A stretch of 64,000 nt of DNA, taken from DASRDR01 sp963812945 [NCBI: uncultured Candidatus Rokubacteria bacterium]. GTDB taxonomy: Bacteria; Methylomirabilota; Methylomirabilia; Rokubacteriales. Under the pieces are notes generated by a model. It worked only from the letters and a program-made list of their open reading frames with translations, made no database searches and was not told where the DNA came from. The stretch lies in assembly GCA_963812945.1 (NCBI GenBank), contig CAWEXD010000008.1, positions 2,542,001 through 2,606,000 on the forward strand, read 5' to 3'. Position 1 is the stretch's first letter, and each line of letters opens with the position of its first letter. Both the position numbers and the translations under genes were made by a program. Shown here piece after piece: positions 52,958 to 61,610 of this stretch.

Positions 52958-53479
52958 TCAGGAGCCCTGGCGGGCGTGGCTCCGCCGCCCCCGAAATTCC
53001 CACGGCGCCTCGGGCGCCTGGTCCGCCCAGAGCCCGCGACGACCCGCCCGGGCCTCGCCCTCGAGCCGGGCGAGCCGCCCGTCGCGCGAGTACTTCCGGA
53101 ACCACCACGCGTAGCCGGCCCGCACCAGCTCCTGGTTGAGGCTCCGGCCATCCGGGAGGACGACCTCGCCGAGGAGTCGGCCGTTCCGGTCGCGCCCGGC
53201 CGTCCGCACCGTGACCGTCCGGTCGAACGCCAGATCGGCCGTGAACCGCTTGGCGTGCTCCCCATACGCCTGGCGCTTCTCCGGAGCGTCCACGCCCTGG
53301 AGCCGCACACGCTCCGCGTGCCGGGCCCGGAGCACCGTCAAGGTGTCCCCGTCGGTCACCCCGACCACACGGCCGACGAACTCCTCCGCGCCGGCGGCAC
53401 CCACCAGGAGGCACCAGGCGGCGACCCAGGCCACCGCCCGGCCAAGGAGACGCCCGTCCGCGCGGGATCGTGCCCACAT
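52958..53479 (-). CDS. Secreted thermonuclease (SNase-like)
   Basis: The 173-residue protein has a signal peptide (AVAWVAAWCLLVGAAGA) and an SNase domain: GVTDGDTLTVL, RVRLQGVDAPEKRQAYGEHAK and LNQELVRAGYAWWFRKYS. Catalytic Asp, Arg and Glu residues of the staphylococcal nuclease family are present. It would cut DNA or RNA in the periplasm or medium. The ATG is 6 nt after a TACACT box and has no Shine-Dalgarno, consistent with a leaderless transcript. Confidence 0.9.
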   Translation of the reverse strand: MWARSRADGRLLGRAVAWVAAWCLLVGAAGAEEFVGRVVGVTDGDTLTVLRARHAERVRLQGVDAPEKRQAYGEHAKRFTADLAFDRTVTVRTAGRDRNGRLLGEVVLPDGRSLNQELVRAGYAWWFRKYSRDGRLARLEGEARAGRRGLWADQAPEAPWEFRGRRSHARQGS

Positions 53480-53485
53480 GGCCGC

Positions 53486-53514
53486 AGTGTATTCGTTCGC
53501 ATACGTGGCGTCAC
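53486..53514 (-). promoter_or_regulatory. Promoter of the thermonuclease gene (leaderless candidate)
   Basis: On the minus strand GTGACG (53514-53509) and TACACT (53491-53486) are 17 bp apart; the -10 ends 6 nt before the ATG at 53479. It is the clearest of the leaderless arrangements with a -35 box. Confidence 0.58.
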
Positions 53515-54030
53515 CATTCGTTCACGGACCGGGGGCGTAACAGGTCACGCAGGACGGGCTGAGTGCGGAGGCGCCCGCTACCCGATCGGTCGGCGCCTCG
53601 ACGAGGTCGCCGCCGCGGCGGGGCGGGGTATCGGCCGCGAAGCGCTCGGGGGGTGGACGGCCGCCGCCCCCACGCGAGGCAGGCGTCCCGCAGCGCGGAC
53701 TGGGTGCGCAGGCGGCGCGAGACGGCGGCCGGCGACATGTCGACCTTCGTGGCCAGGCGGCGGCTGGCGGTGAGGTCGCTCCGGGCGCTCGACTCACGCA
53801 AGCGCTGGGTGACAGCTTCCGGAGACGTCTCCCGGGGTGTCAGTCCCGGCCGGGACACCACCCAGACGTCCCCGCGCTCCGTGGACACCCGCTCCCGCCC
53901 GGCCCAGACAGGCTCGAGGTTCTCGTTGACCAGAAGCGTTGACCAGAAGAAGGTCGAGCGTCAGCATCTCCATCGCCTCGACCTTGCTGCTGCGCCGCAC
54001 CTCCAGGCCGTCGCTGAACCGCCTGGTCAC
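53511..54030 (-). pseudogene. Broken gene remnant with 13-bp tandem duplication
   Basis: The 547 bp between the thermonuclease and the LLM oxidoreductase hold a decayed gene on the minus strand. It opens at GTG 54030, overlapping the upstream stop, with VTRRFSDGLEVRRSSKVEAMEMLTLDLL split by context into recognisable pieces such as SSKVEAMEMLTLDLLLVN. A 13-bp tandem duplication (53924-53949) shifts the frame. With one copy removed it continues NENLEPVWAGRERV, then VWVVSRPGL and later VDMSPAAVSRRLRTQSALRD. This resembles small nucleotidyltransferase-associated proteins, but the family is not certain. After the VSRRLRT region it runs into Arg/Pro-rich noise. Confidence 0.65.
53924..53949. repeat. 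13-bp perfect tandem duplication
   Basis: CGTTGACCAGAAG occurs twice in immediate succession. Because 13 is not a multiple of three, the duplication disrupts the minus-strand reading frame that spans it. One copy restores a protein-like sequence on both sides. Confidence 0.85.
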
Positions 54031-54968
54031 GGAGGCGGTCGCTGGAGCCCCGGCAGGATGTCGGCCGCGAAGCGCTCCATCGCGGGCAGCTGCTCCGTGC
54101 GGGGCGCGTCGATGACGAAGTGGCCGATCCCGGCCTCGCGGTACGTCTCGACGAAGTCGAGGCAGGCCTGGGGCGACACCCAGGGGTCTGCCGGCAAGCG
54201 GCGCTCCCCTTTGGCCAGGCCGGCCGCCCAGCCGCCGGCCCGCTCGTCCGCCCAGGACTCCTGCGGCGTCTGGGTCGCCCAGCCGTAGAGCGAGCGCGTC
54301 AGCGTGGCCGGGTCGCGGCCGATGGTTCGGCAATGCTCGTCGAGGACGCGGTTCCGCTCGCGGATCTCCGCCGGCGTGCCGAACGAGTTCCACATGTCGC
54401 CCAGCTCCGCGATGATCCGGAGCATCCGGGGGCCGTGGCCGGCGAGCATGAGGGGCGGACGCGGCTCCTGCACCGGGCGCGGAAGGCAAATCGCATCGCG
54501 GAGCCGGTAGTGGCGCCCCTCGTAGGTGGTCCGCTCCTGGCGGAGGAGCCGGTCCACCACCTCGACCGCCTCGCGGAAGCGCGCGACCCGCTCTCCGGGC
54601 GGGGGAAAGTCGATCCCGAAGGCATCGTGCTCCGGCACGAACCACCCCGCGCCGAGCCCCACGTCGAGGCGGCCGCCGCTCATGTGGTCGACGGTGGCGG
54701 CCTGCTTCGCGAGGACCGACGGGTGGCGGAAGGTGTTGCAGCTCACCAGGACGCCGATCCGGACGCGACGCGTGTGGACGGCGAGCCCCGCGAGAACGGT
54801 CCAGGCCTCGAGATACGGCCCATCGGGCCGGCTCGGCTGGTTGAGGTGGTCGAAGTCCCAGATGCTGTCGAAGCCGAGCGCCTCGATGAGGCGCCAGCGC
54901 TCGACGAGGGTCGTCCACGGCAGGTTCTGGTCGACGCCGATCCCGATGTGGAGCCGCGGCACGCGCAC
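54027..54968 (-). CDS. LLM class flavin-dependent oxidoreductase (F420-type)
   Basis: The 313-residue protein is of the LLM class, with LHIGIGVDQNLPWTTLVERW, ALGFDSIWDFDHLNQP, RRVRIGVLVSCNTFRHP and SGGRLDVGLGAGWFVPEH. The last pattern is common in F420-dependent members, which reduce or oxygenate diverse substrates. GTG 54968 has GGAGG 6 nt upstream, better than the GTG at 54962. It is divergent from the 640-residue transglycosylase-like gene. The broken remnant follows it with a GTGA overlap. Confidence 0.9.
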   Translation of the reverse strand: MRVPRLHIGIGVDQNLPWTTLVERWRLIEALGFDSIWDFDHLNQPSRPDGPYLEAWTVLAGLAVHTRRVRIGVLVSCNTFRHPSVLAKQAATVDHMSGGRLDVGLGAGWFVPEHDAFGIDFPPPGERVARFREAVEVVDRLLRQERTTYEGRHYRLRDAICLPRPVQEPRPPLMLAGHGPRMLRIIAELGDMWNSFGTPAEIRERNRVLDEHCRTIGRDPATLTRSLYGWATQTPQESWADERAGGWAAGLAKGERRLPADPWVSPQACLDFVETYREAGIGHFVIDAPRTEQLPAMERFAADILPGLQRPPP

Positions 54969-55141
54969 GATGGTCCTCCGTTCGCTTGCATCCCGATCCG
55001 TTGGTACTTCCTGGAAGAGAGCCGGGCCTCGCCGTGGCTCGTCCCGGCTCGCCTGGACGCATCGTAGCCCACCCGCCGCCCCGTCGAAACCCGGCTGCCG
55101 TGCCAGGCGGGACCGTCGAGTATGCTGAAGACGAGGCTCCT

Positions 55142-57064
55142 GTGCGCCGACCGAGGACCGACAGCCGTGCATCGACTCCGGCGCGAGGGGCGCAGGCGCC
55201 CGGGGTCCCGCGCCTCGGGGCCCTATTGGCCGGGCTCGTCCTCTGCCTTGGCGGCCTCGCCCCGGCCACCCGGGCAACCGCGGTCGAGGTCACCTTCCCG
55301 CTGACCATCGACTACGACCTGCTGCGCGCCGCACTCAGAAAGCACCTCGGTGAAGAGACGGGCGGCACGCTCGAGCTCTGGCGGACGCCCGACGGCTGCG
55401 GGACGTTCGTCGTGCGCGACCCCGTCCTCGCGCCGGCCGGCGGACGGCTCCGGATCACGGGGCCCGCCGCGGCGACCGCCGGCCTCCCGGTCCTCGGCTG
55501 GTGCCTGGCGTCCATCAGCTGGACCGGCCACGCGGAGATCGTGGCGCGGCCCGAGCTCGGTCACGACTGGCAGCTCCGCTTCCGGGACGTCGATTTCAAG
55601 CTCTACGACGCGGCGCACCGGCCCGCGTCGGTGGCGACGCGGCTCTGGACCGTGGTCCGGGACTGGAGCGCCGCCGAGCTGGAGTCGTTCAGCTTCGACC
55701 TCGGCCCACCGGTGGAGGAGGTCCGCGTCCTGCTCCGGTCGCTCAGCGCGCCCACGAGCGGGCTGGCGGCGGCGCTCCAGGCCCTCCGGCCCCGCGAGCT
55801 CGCGGTCGAGCCGGACGCCGTCCGCCTTCGCGTCGCCCTCGACGTGCCACCCACCCCGCCGGCCCCCGCCGCTCCGGAGCGAGCGCTGACCCGGGCGGAG
55901 CTCGCCCAGTGGGAGGCGATCCTCGACTACTGGGACGGCTTCCTCGCGTTCCTGGTGAAGGATCTCGCTGCCGGCGCCAGCCCCGACATGCGGACCGAGC
56001 TGCTGGACCTCCTGCTCACGGCCCGGCGCGAGGTGATGGCGGTGCTCGCGCGCGGGCCGGAACCCGGCGTCGATCCCGTGCGCCCGCTGTTCCTTCGCCT
56101 CTGGGAGCGCCTGCGCGACATCATGCGGCGGGCCGGGGGCAAGGGCGGCGGCGACGACACACGCGCCCTCCGGTACGTCGTGTTCCTGGCGGCCGGGGAC
56201 GCGCTCACCGCGATCGAAGCGGCCGCCCCGGCGGCAGGCCTCGACTTCTCGGCCGACGGCCTGCGCCGGCTGGCCCGCACGCTCGCCCCGAGCTACGCCG
56301 GCGACCCGCTGGAGTACTCGACCGCGCCTGACCCCCGGCTCCAGGAGCTGTTCAAGATCCGAGACCCCGACGCCCCCCCGCGCCGGATCCGCCGGAAGCC
56401 GCCGGCCGCGCCCCGCTCGTGGCTCGGGCCGTGGCTCGCTCCCCGGGCGGCCGAGGCCGACGAGGCCGACGAGTGGCGGGAGCTCACCGAGCGGCTCGAT
56501 CGGTGGGTCCCGATCCCCGACGAGCTCGCCACGTATCGCGAGATCGTCGAGCGTCTCCTCACGCTCGCCGCCGAGCGGTCCTTCGACGGGGAAGCCGTGG
56601 GCGAGCGCTTCGAGCCGCTCTTCCGCGACCTCGTGCAGGCCGTCGCCTGGCAGGAGAGCTGCTGGCGCCAGTTCGTCCGGACCCGGGCCGGGATCGTGCC
56701 CATCCAATCCCACACCGGGGACGTCGGCATGATGCAGATCAACGTGCGCGTGTGGCGGGGGTTCTTCAACCCCGTGAAGCTCCGCTGGAACGCCGGGTAC
56801 AACGCCGGGGCCGGGAGCGAGATCCTGTGGCAGATCCTCGGCCGCTACGGCGTCCGCGAGGCGCGTGAGCGGCTCTCCGACGCGGCCCGCTCCTCGTACT
56901 CCGCCTACCACGGCGGCCCCCGGCGCTATCGCCGGTACCGGTCACCCGACACGTCGCCGGAGATGCGGCTCGTCGACCAGGCCTTCTGGGACAAGTACCA
57001 GGCGGTGAGCACCGGGCAAGCCGGGGACCGGGTCCTCTGCATGCCCGTCCGACGCTCGTCCTGA
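55142..57064 (+). CDS. Large exported protein with lytic transglycosylase-like C-terminus
   Basis: The 640-residue protein begins at GTG 55142 with a signal-like region (LGALLAGLVLCLGGLAPATRATA). Residues 40-250 are a beta-rich domain I do not recognise, 250-430 are mostly helical, and an Arg/Pro linker follows. The last 150 residues are an SLT domain: AVAWQESCWRQFVR contains the catalytic-type Glu, GDVGMMQINVRVW the core motif, and NAGYNAGAGSEIL the third. It should cleave peptidoglycan in the periplasm. SLT proteins are usually shorter, so this multi-domain layout is unusual. Confidence 0.78.
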   Translation: MRRPRTDSRASTPARGAQAPGVPRLGALLAGLVLCLGGLAPATRATAVEVTFPLTIDYDLLRAALRKHLGEETGGTLELWRTPDGCGTFVVRDPVLAPAGGRLRITGPAAATAGLPVLGWCLASISWTGHAEIVARPELGHDWQLRFRDVDFKLYDAAHRPASVATRLWTVVRDWSAAELESFSFDLGPPVEEVRVLLRSLSAPTSGLAAALQALRPRELAVEPDAVRLRVALDVPPTPPAPAAPERALTRAELAQWEAILDYWDGFLAFLVKDLAAGASPDMRTELLDLLLTARREVMAVLARGPEPGVDPVRPLFLRLWERLRDIMRRAGGKGGGDDTRALRYVVFLAAGDALTAIEAAAPAAGLDFSADGLRRLARTLAPSYAGDPLEYSTAPDPRLQELFKIRDPDAPPRRIRRKPPAAPRSWLGPWLAPRAAEADEADEWRELTERLDRWVPIPDELATYREIVERLLTLAAERSFDGEAVGERFEPLFRDLVQAVAWQESCWRQFVRTRAGIVPIQSHTGDVGMMQINVRVWRGFFNPVKLRWNAGYNAGAGSEILWQILGRYGVREARERLSDAARSSYSAYHGGPRRYRRYRSPDTSPEMRLVDQAFWDKYQAVSTGQAGDRVLCMPVRRSS

Positions 57065-57137
57065 CGAGCGCCCGGGCTCGCGCGGCTTGTCCACCGCGGC
57101 CCGAGCGTCTCCGTCTGCACCCTCTACACGCCTCTCG

Positions 57138-57152
57138 GTGTAACGCTTACAC
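57138..57152. promoter_or_regulatory. Palindromic operator candidate
   Basis: GTGTAA and TTACAC form a perfect 6-bp inverted repeat around CGC. The surrounding 250 bp upstream of the DksA-type gene are notably AT-richer than the genome. The site could bind a dimeric regulator. No candidate regulator is adjacent. Confidence 0.4.
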
Positions 57153-57304
57153 GATTGACCGAAGACGACATCGGCAAGTCAAGCCATAAGGTCTCGCCAC
57201 AACTAGCCTTTTCCGCTAGATCTGGTCTGGGCACGGCGGTTGCTCTGCTTCGACCCTCGACCGCGGGGCGTCCCGGGACGCCGCCGCTTTTCGAGGAGAC
57301 GGCG

Positions 57305-57736
57305 ATGAACACGACGACCAAGGGTTCCGAGCGCCTCGACCACCGGACGGCTCAGGAGATCGAGCGGTTCCTCCGGGCGCGCCGGGAGGCCCTGGCTCGC
57401 CTGATCCGCCGGGGGTTCGACGAGCGGCAGGAGCATGCCGGCGCGGACGACAGCGACCAGGTGGCCTCCGCCAGCCGCACCCTCGACAACGAGGTGCAGG
57501 CCACGCTGGTGGACCGCGCGAGCCAGGAGCTCGCCCAGGTCGATGCCGCGATCGACCTCCTGCGCGAGCGGCGCTACGGGCTGTGCCGGGAGTGCGGGAC
57601 GTTCATCGGGCTGCCGCGACTCCGCAGCCTGCCGTTCGCCCAACGGTGCCGTCCTTGTCAGGAGCGAGCCGAGCGGTTGCAGAGAGTCGAGTCGCGGCGT
57701 TCGATGGCCGTGCTGGCCGCCGCCGACTCCGACTGA
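57305..57736 (+). CDS. DksA/TraR family zinc-finger protein
   Basis: The 143-residue protein has a helical hairpin (DHRTAQEIERFLRARREAL) with acidic residues at its middle (GADDSDQVASASRT), as in DksA coiled coils, and a C-terminal zinc finger with Cys94, Cys97, Cys115 and Cys118 (LCRECG and CRPCQE). DksA-like proteins bind the RNA polymerase secondary channel and modulate rRNA and stress transcription. The ATG at 57305 has GAGGAG before it. Upstream lie about 240 bp of regulatory-looking DNA with the palindrome at 57138. Confidence 0.9.
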   Translation: MNTTTKGSERLDHRTAQEIERFLRARREALARLIRRGFDERQEHAGADDSDQVASASRTLDNEVQATLVDRASQELAQVDAAIDLLRERRYGLCRECGTFIGLPRLRSLPFAQRCRPCQERAERLQRVESRRSMAVLAAADSD

Positions 57737-57753
57737 TCCCCGTCACGCTTCGG

Positions 57754-57790
57754 CCCCCGGCGGGACGTCGCGCAACGACGACGCCGGGGG
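57754..57790. terminator. Extended hairpin between convergent genes
   Basis: CCCCCGGCG (57754-57762) pairs with CGCCGGGGG (57782-57790); inside, CGTCG (57766-57770) pairs with CGACG (57776-57780) around loop CGCAA. The two stems form one long hairpin between the stops of the DksA-type gene and the LLM oxidoreductase. No T-run is visible. Confidence 0.6.
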
Positions 57791-57816
57791 TCGTCACCCG
57801 CCTCCGGCGTCACGCG

Positions 57817-58857
57817 TCACACGAGCGGCGCTTGGACCCGCGCCGCGTGACCCCGCAGCGCCGGCAGCACGGTCGCCATCGCCCGGCGCATCTGGCCCAT
57901 CGGGTCCCAGCTGGCGAACCGGAGGATGGGCAGGGTGCACCCGGCGTCGAGGAACCCGGCGAGCCGTTCCGTCACCTCCGTCGGCGTCCCGGTGACGAGT
58001 CGCCAGCGCAGGTAGTCCTCGGGGAACCTCCCCAGGTGGTAGGCCTCGTAGAACCGGCGCGCCTCGTCGAAGGCAGTCTGGCTCCGGTCTTGGACGTTCA
58101 CGTAGAAGTGAATCATCGAGGCGTCCGGTACGGGGTCACGCCCGGCGGCGCGCGCGTACGCGCGGATTCGGCTCCACCGCTCGCCGAACTCCTCGGGCGT
58201 GCTCATCTCGACCTGCCAGCCGTCGCCGATCTCCCCGACGCGACGGAGGGCACGCTCGATCGTGGCCTCGTCCGCGTGCGGGGGCCGCGGGTTTGATGCG
58301 ATCGCGATCGGGCACGGCTGCTGCACCGGCGTGACGTGGAGCCGGACGTCCTCGAACCGATAGAAGCGGCCGTGGTGCGTCACGGCCTCGCCGGTCCAGA
58401 GCGCGCGCAGGATCCCCATGCCTTCGACCATGCGGCCGACGCGCTCGGCGACGGGCATTCCCATCGCCGCGAACTCCGTTTCCCACTTGGCCCCGCTCGG
58501 CGAGGGCGGTCCCCTCCGCGTGTCGGGCCCGCCGCCGATGCACGCGACCAGGAGGGTCCGGCCGTCGCTCAGGAGGTCGAGGGCGGCCCACTGGTTGGCC
58601 AGCACGATGGGGTGCCGGAAGACGAAGCTCGCCATGCACGCGGTCCCGAGGGTCACGCGGCGCGTCCGGCCCGCGACCAGGGAGAGGAAGACGATCGCGT
58701 CGACCCGGGGCTTCGAGATGAGGTTGTCGCCGGTGAAGACGGCGTCGAAGAGCTCCGACGCGTCGGCGGCCTCGCACATCGCGACCAGGTCCTTCGGGTT
58801 GCCGGCGCCGATGACGACGCCCCGGTTGGGGACGCTGAGGCCGAAGCGGACCGTCAT
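57817..58857 (-). CDS. LLM class flavin-dependent oxidoreductase
   Basis: The 346-residue protein is a paralogue of the one at 15139, with FGLSVPNRGVVIG, FDAVFTGDNLISKPRVDAI, AGRTRRVTLG and RMVEGMGILRALW. The family catalyses FMN or F420-dependent redox reactions; the substrate is unknown. It lies 42 bp downstream of the PPDK gene, in the same direction, and probably shares its transcript, although a metabolic link between the two is not evident. Confidence 0.9.
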   Translation of the reverse strand: MTVRFGLSVPNRGVVIGAGNPKDLVAMCEAADASELFDAVFTGDNLISKPRVDAIVFLSLVAGRTRRVTLGTACMASFVFRHPIVLANQWAALDLLSDGRTLLVACIGGGPDTRRGPPSPSGAKWETEFAAMGMPVAERVGRMVEGMGILRALWTGEAVTHHGRFYRFEDVRLHVTPVQQPCPIAIASNPRPPHADEATIERALRRVGEIGDGWQVEMSTPEEFGERWSRIRAYARAAGRDPVPDASMIHFYVNVQDRSQTAFDEARRFYEAYHLGRFPEDYLRWRLVTGTPTEVTERLAGFLDAGCTLPILRFASWDPMGQMRRAMATVLPALRGHAARVQAPLV

Positions 58858-58899
58858 CGCCGGGCGCGCGAGCTACGCCGTGCCGCCAGCGCGAGTCGG

Positions 58900-61605
58900 C
58901 TACCGATGCTCGCCACCGCCCGCCAGGCGCTCCTTGATCCGGGCCTGGGCGGCGGCCAGGCGCGCGCCCGGGATGAGGTACGGCGAGCACGACACGTAGT
59001 TCATCCCGACCTTGTGGCAGAACTCCACCGACGAGGCCTCGCCCCCGTGCTCGCCGCAGATCCCGACCTTCAGGTCGGGGCGGCGGCGGCGGCCGCGGTC
59101 GATGCCGAGCGCGATCAGCTCGCCCACGCCCTCCTGATCCAGGACCGAGAAGGGATCCGCGGGCACGAGCCCCATGTCGAGGTACTTGGGCAGGAACTTC
59201 GCGACGTCGTCGCGGCTGTACCCGAAGGTGAGCTGGGTGAGGTCGTTGGTCCCGAACGAGAAGAACTCGGCGTACTCGGCCATCTTCTGGGCGATCAGCG
59301 CCGCCCGGGGGACCTCGATCATGGTGCCGACGAGGTAGGGCACCGAGACGCCCATCTCGGCGGCGACGCCATCGGCCACCCGCCGCGTCTGCTCGAACGT
59401 CTCCTTCATCTCGCCGACGGTGCCGGTGAGCGGAATCATGATCTCGGGCTCCACGCGTACGCCCTGCTCGGCCGCCGTGCAGGCCGCTTCCATGATCGCC
59501 CGCGCCTGCATCCCGTAGATCTCCGGGTGAGTGATCCCCAGCCGGCACCCGCGATGCCCGAGCATCGGGTTCGACTCGCGGAGCTTCTCGACCGCCACGA
59601 TCATCGACTCGAGCCGCCGCTGCTCCTCGGGATCCTTCCCGAGGGCCTCGAGCCGGCTCTTCTGCTCGACCATCTCCTTGTATTCCTTCCAGTTCGGAAG
59701 GAACTCGTGGAGCGGCGGATCGAGCAGCCGGATCGTCACCGGCAAGCCGTCCATGGCCCGGAAGATGCCGAGGAAGTCCTCGCGCTGTAGCGGCCGGAGC
59801 CGATCGAGGGCGGCGCGGCGGGTCGCCTGGTCGGGCGCCATGATCATCTCGCGGACGATCACGATGCGGTCGGCCGCGAAGAACATGTGCTCGGTGCGCA
59901 CGAGACCGATGCCCTCCGCCCCGAAGCCCCGCGCCCGCTCCGCATCGGCCGGGGTGTCGGCATTGGCGCGGACGCCGAGACCGCCCTTCCGGTAGAAGTC
60001 CGCCCATCCGAGCAGCGTCTTCATCTCCTCGCCCAGCTGGCCGGCAACCATCGTGATGGCGTCCAGGATGACCTCGCCGGTCCCTCCGTCGACGGAGATG
60101 ACGTCGCCCTCCTGTACCGTGCGCCCACCAACCTCGAAGCGCCGCCGCGTCTCGTCGACCGCGAGGTCCGCGGCCCCCACGACGCAGGCCTTGCCCATGC
60201 CCACCGCCACCACCGCCGCGTGCGAGGTGCGGCCACCCCGGGATGTGACGATGCCCTCGGCGGCGTACATGCCCGCCACGTCCTCGGGCGAGGTCTCCGG
60301 GCGCACCAGGATCACCTGCTGGCCGTCCTTGGCCCACTCCACCGCCCGGTCGGCATCGAAGACGACGCGCCCCACCGCGGCGCCGGGAGCCGCCGCCAGC
60401 CCGCGGCCGAGGAGCCGGCCCCCGGCGATGGCCGCCGCCTTCTCCCGGTCGTCGAACACGGGCCGGATCGCCTCGTTCACCTCCGTCGGGTTGACCCGGA
60501 GGATCGCGGTGTGCTGGTCGATGACGTGCTCCCGCTCGAGGTCCACCGCCACCCGCACCGCCGCGCGGGCCGATCGCTTGCCGCCGCGCGTCTGGAGGAG
60601 GTAGAGCTTCCCCTCCTGGATCGTGAACTCGATGTCTTGCATGTCCTTGTAGTGGCGTTCGAGCCGGGTGGCGATGGCGCGGAGCTCGTCGTAGATCACC
60701 GGCATCCGCTCGCGCAGGGCCTCGATCGGGAGCGGGGTGCGGGTCCCCGCCACGACGTCCTCGCCCTGGGCGTTCGGCAGGAACTCCGCGTAGAAGCGGG
60801 ACTCGCCGGAGCGCGGGTCGCGCGTGAAGCCTACACCCGTGCCGGAGTCCTCGCCGAGGTTGCCGAACACCATCGACATGACCGTGACCGCGGTGCCCCA
60901 TTCCTCGGGGATCCCGTGGATGCGCCGGTATTCCGTCGCCTTCTTGGCAAACCAGGAACCGAACACCGCATCGATGGCGCGGCCCAGCTGGTCGCGCACG
61001 TCCTGCGGGAACGGGGCGCCCGTGCGGGTTGTGATCTCGTCCTGGTAGGTCTTCACCAGCTTCCGCAGCTCGTCGGCCGGGACATCGGCGTCGGCGGCCG
61101 CGCCGAGCCGGGCTTTCACGACGTCGAGGGATGCGTCGAAGACCGCGCGCTTGATGTCCAGCACCACGACCGAGAACATCGTGATGAACCGGCGATAGCA
61201 GTCCCACGCGAAGCGCTCGTCGCCCGACCGGGCCGCCAGCCCCTCGACGGTGTCGTCGTTCAGTCCCAGGTTCAGGATCGTCTCCATCATCCCGGGCATC
61301 GACACGCGGGCACCGGAGCGCACCGACACGAGGAGCGGCCGCTCCCGGTCGCCGAAACGCGCGTCGGCCACCTGCTCCAGCCGATCCAGGTGCTCCAGGA
61401 TCTGCTCCCAGAGGCCATCCGGCCACTTGCGGCCGGCGCGCTGGGCGTGAACCCAAGCCTGGGTCGTGATGGTGAATCCCGGCGGGACCGGGATGCCGAG
61501 GTTGGTCATCTCGGCCAGCTCGCAGCCCTTGCCGCCGAGGAGGTTGCGCATCACGGACGAGCCCTCGGCCCGCCCGGCGCCGAAGAAATAGACGTACTTG
61601 GTCAT
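58900..61605 (-). CDS. ppdK: Pyruvate, phosphate dikinase
   Basis: The 901-residue enzyme interconverts pyruvate, ATP and Pi with PEP, AMP and PPi. It shows the N-terminal nucleotide-binding YFFGAGRAEGSS and LGGKGCELAEM, the catalytic-His segment GGRTSHAAVV with His462, and the C-terminal PEP/pyruvate barrel with PMLGHRGCRLG, SFGTNDLTQ and NYVSCSPYLIPGARL. Around the catalytic His the usual GGMTSHAAVVARGMG reads GGRTSHAAVV-AVGMG, so an Arg is replaced by Val. The length is normal. It starts 5 bp after the SDR stop and is probably in one operon with it. Confidence 0.95.
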   Translation of the reverse strand: MTKYVYFFGAGRAEGSSVMRNLLGGKGCELAEMTNLGIPVPPGFTITTQAWVHAQRAGRKWPDGLWEQILEHLDRLEQVADARFGDRERPLLVSVRSGARVSMPGMMETILNLGLNDDTVEGLAARSGDERFAWDCYRRFITMFSVVVLDIKRAVFDASLDVVKARLGAAADADVPADELRKLVKTYQDEITTRTGAPFPQDVRDQLGRAIDAVFGSWFAKKATEYRRIHGIPEEWGTAVTVMSMVFGNLGEDSGTGVGFTRDPRSGESRFYAEFLPNAQGEDVVAGTRTPLPIEALRERMPVIYDELRAIATRLERHYKDMQDIEFTIQEGKLYLLQTRGGKRSARAAVRVAVDLEREHVIDQHTAILRVNPTEVNEAIRPVFDDREKAAAIAGGRLLGRGLAAAPGAAVGRVVFDADRAVEWAKDGQQVILVRPETSPEDVAGMYAAEGIVTSRGGRTSHAAVVAVGMGKACVVGAADLAVDETRRRFEVGGRTVQEGDVISVDGGTGEVILDAITMVAGQLGEEMKTLLGWADFYRKGGLGVRANADTPADAERARGFGAEGIGLVRTEHMFFAADRIVIVREMIMAPDQATRRAALDRLRPLQREDFLGIFRAMDGLPVTIRLLDPPLHEFLPNWKEYKEMVEQKSRLEALGKDPEEQRRLESMIVAVEKLRESNPMLGHRGCRLGITHPEIYGMQARAIMEAACTAAEQGVRVEPEIMIPLTGTVGEMKETFEQTRRVADGVAAEMGVSVPYLVGTMIEVPRAALIAQKMAEYAEFFSFGTNDLTQLTFGYSRDDVAKFLPKYLDMGLVPADPFSVLDQEGVGELIALGIDRGRRRRPDLKVGICGEHGGEASSVEFCHKVGMNYVSCSPYLIPGARLAAAQARIKERLAGGGEHR

Positions 61606-61610
61606 GGCGC

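Noticed and set aside
58136-61456. Minus-strand frame of 1106 codons inside the ppdK region
   Set aside because: It overlaps PPDK in another frame and is Arg/Gly/Pro-rich without domains.
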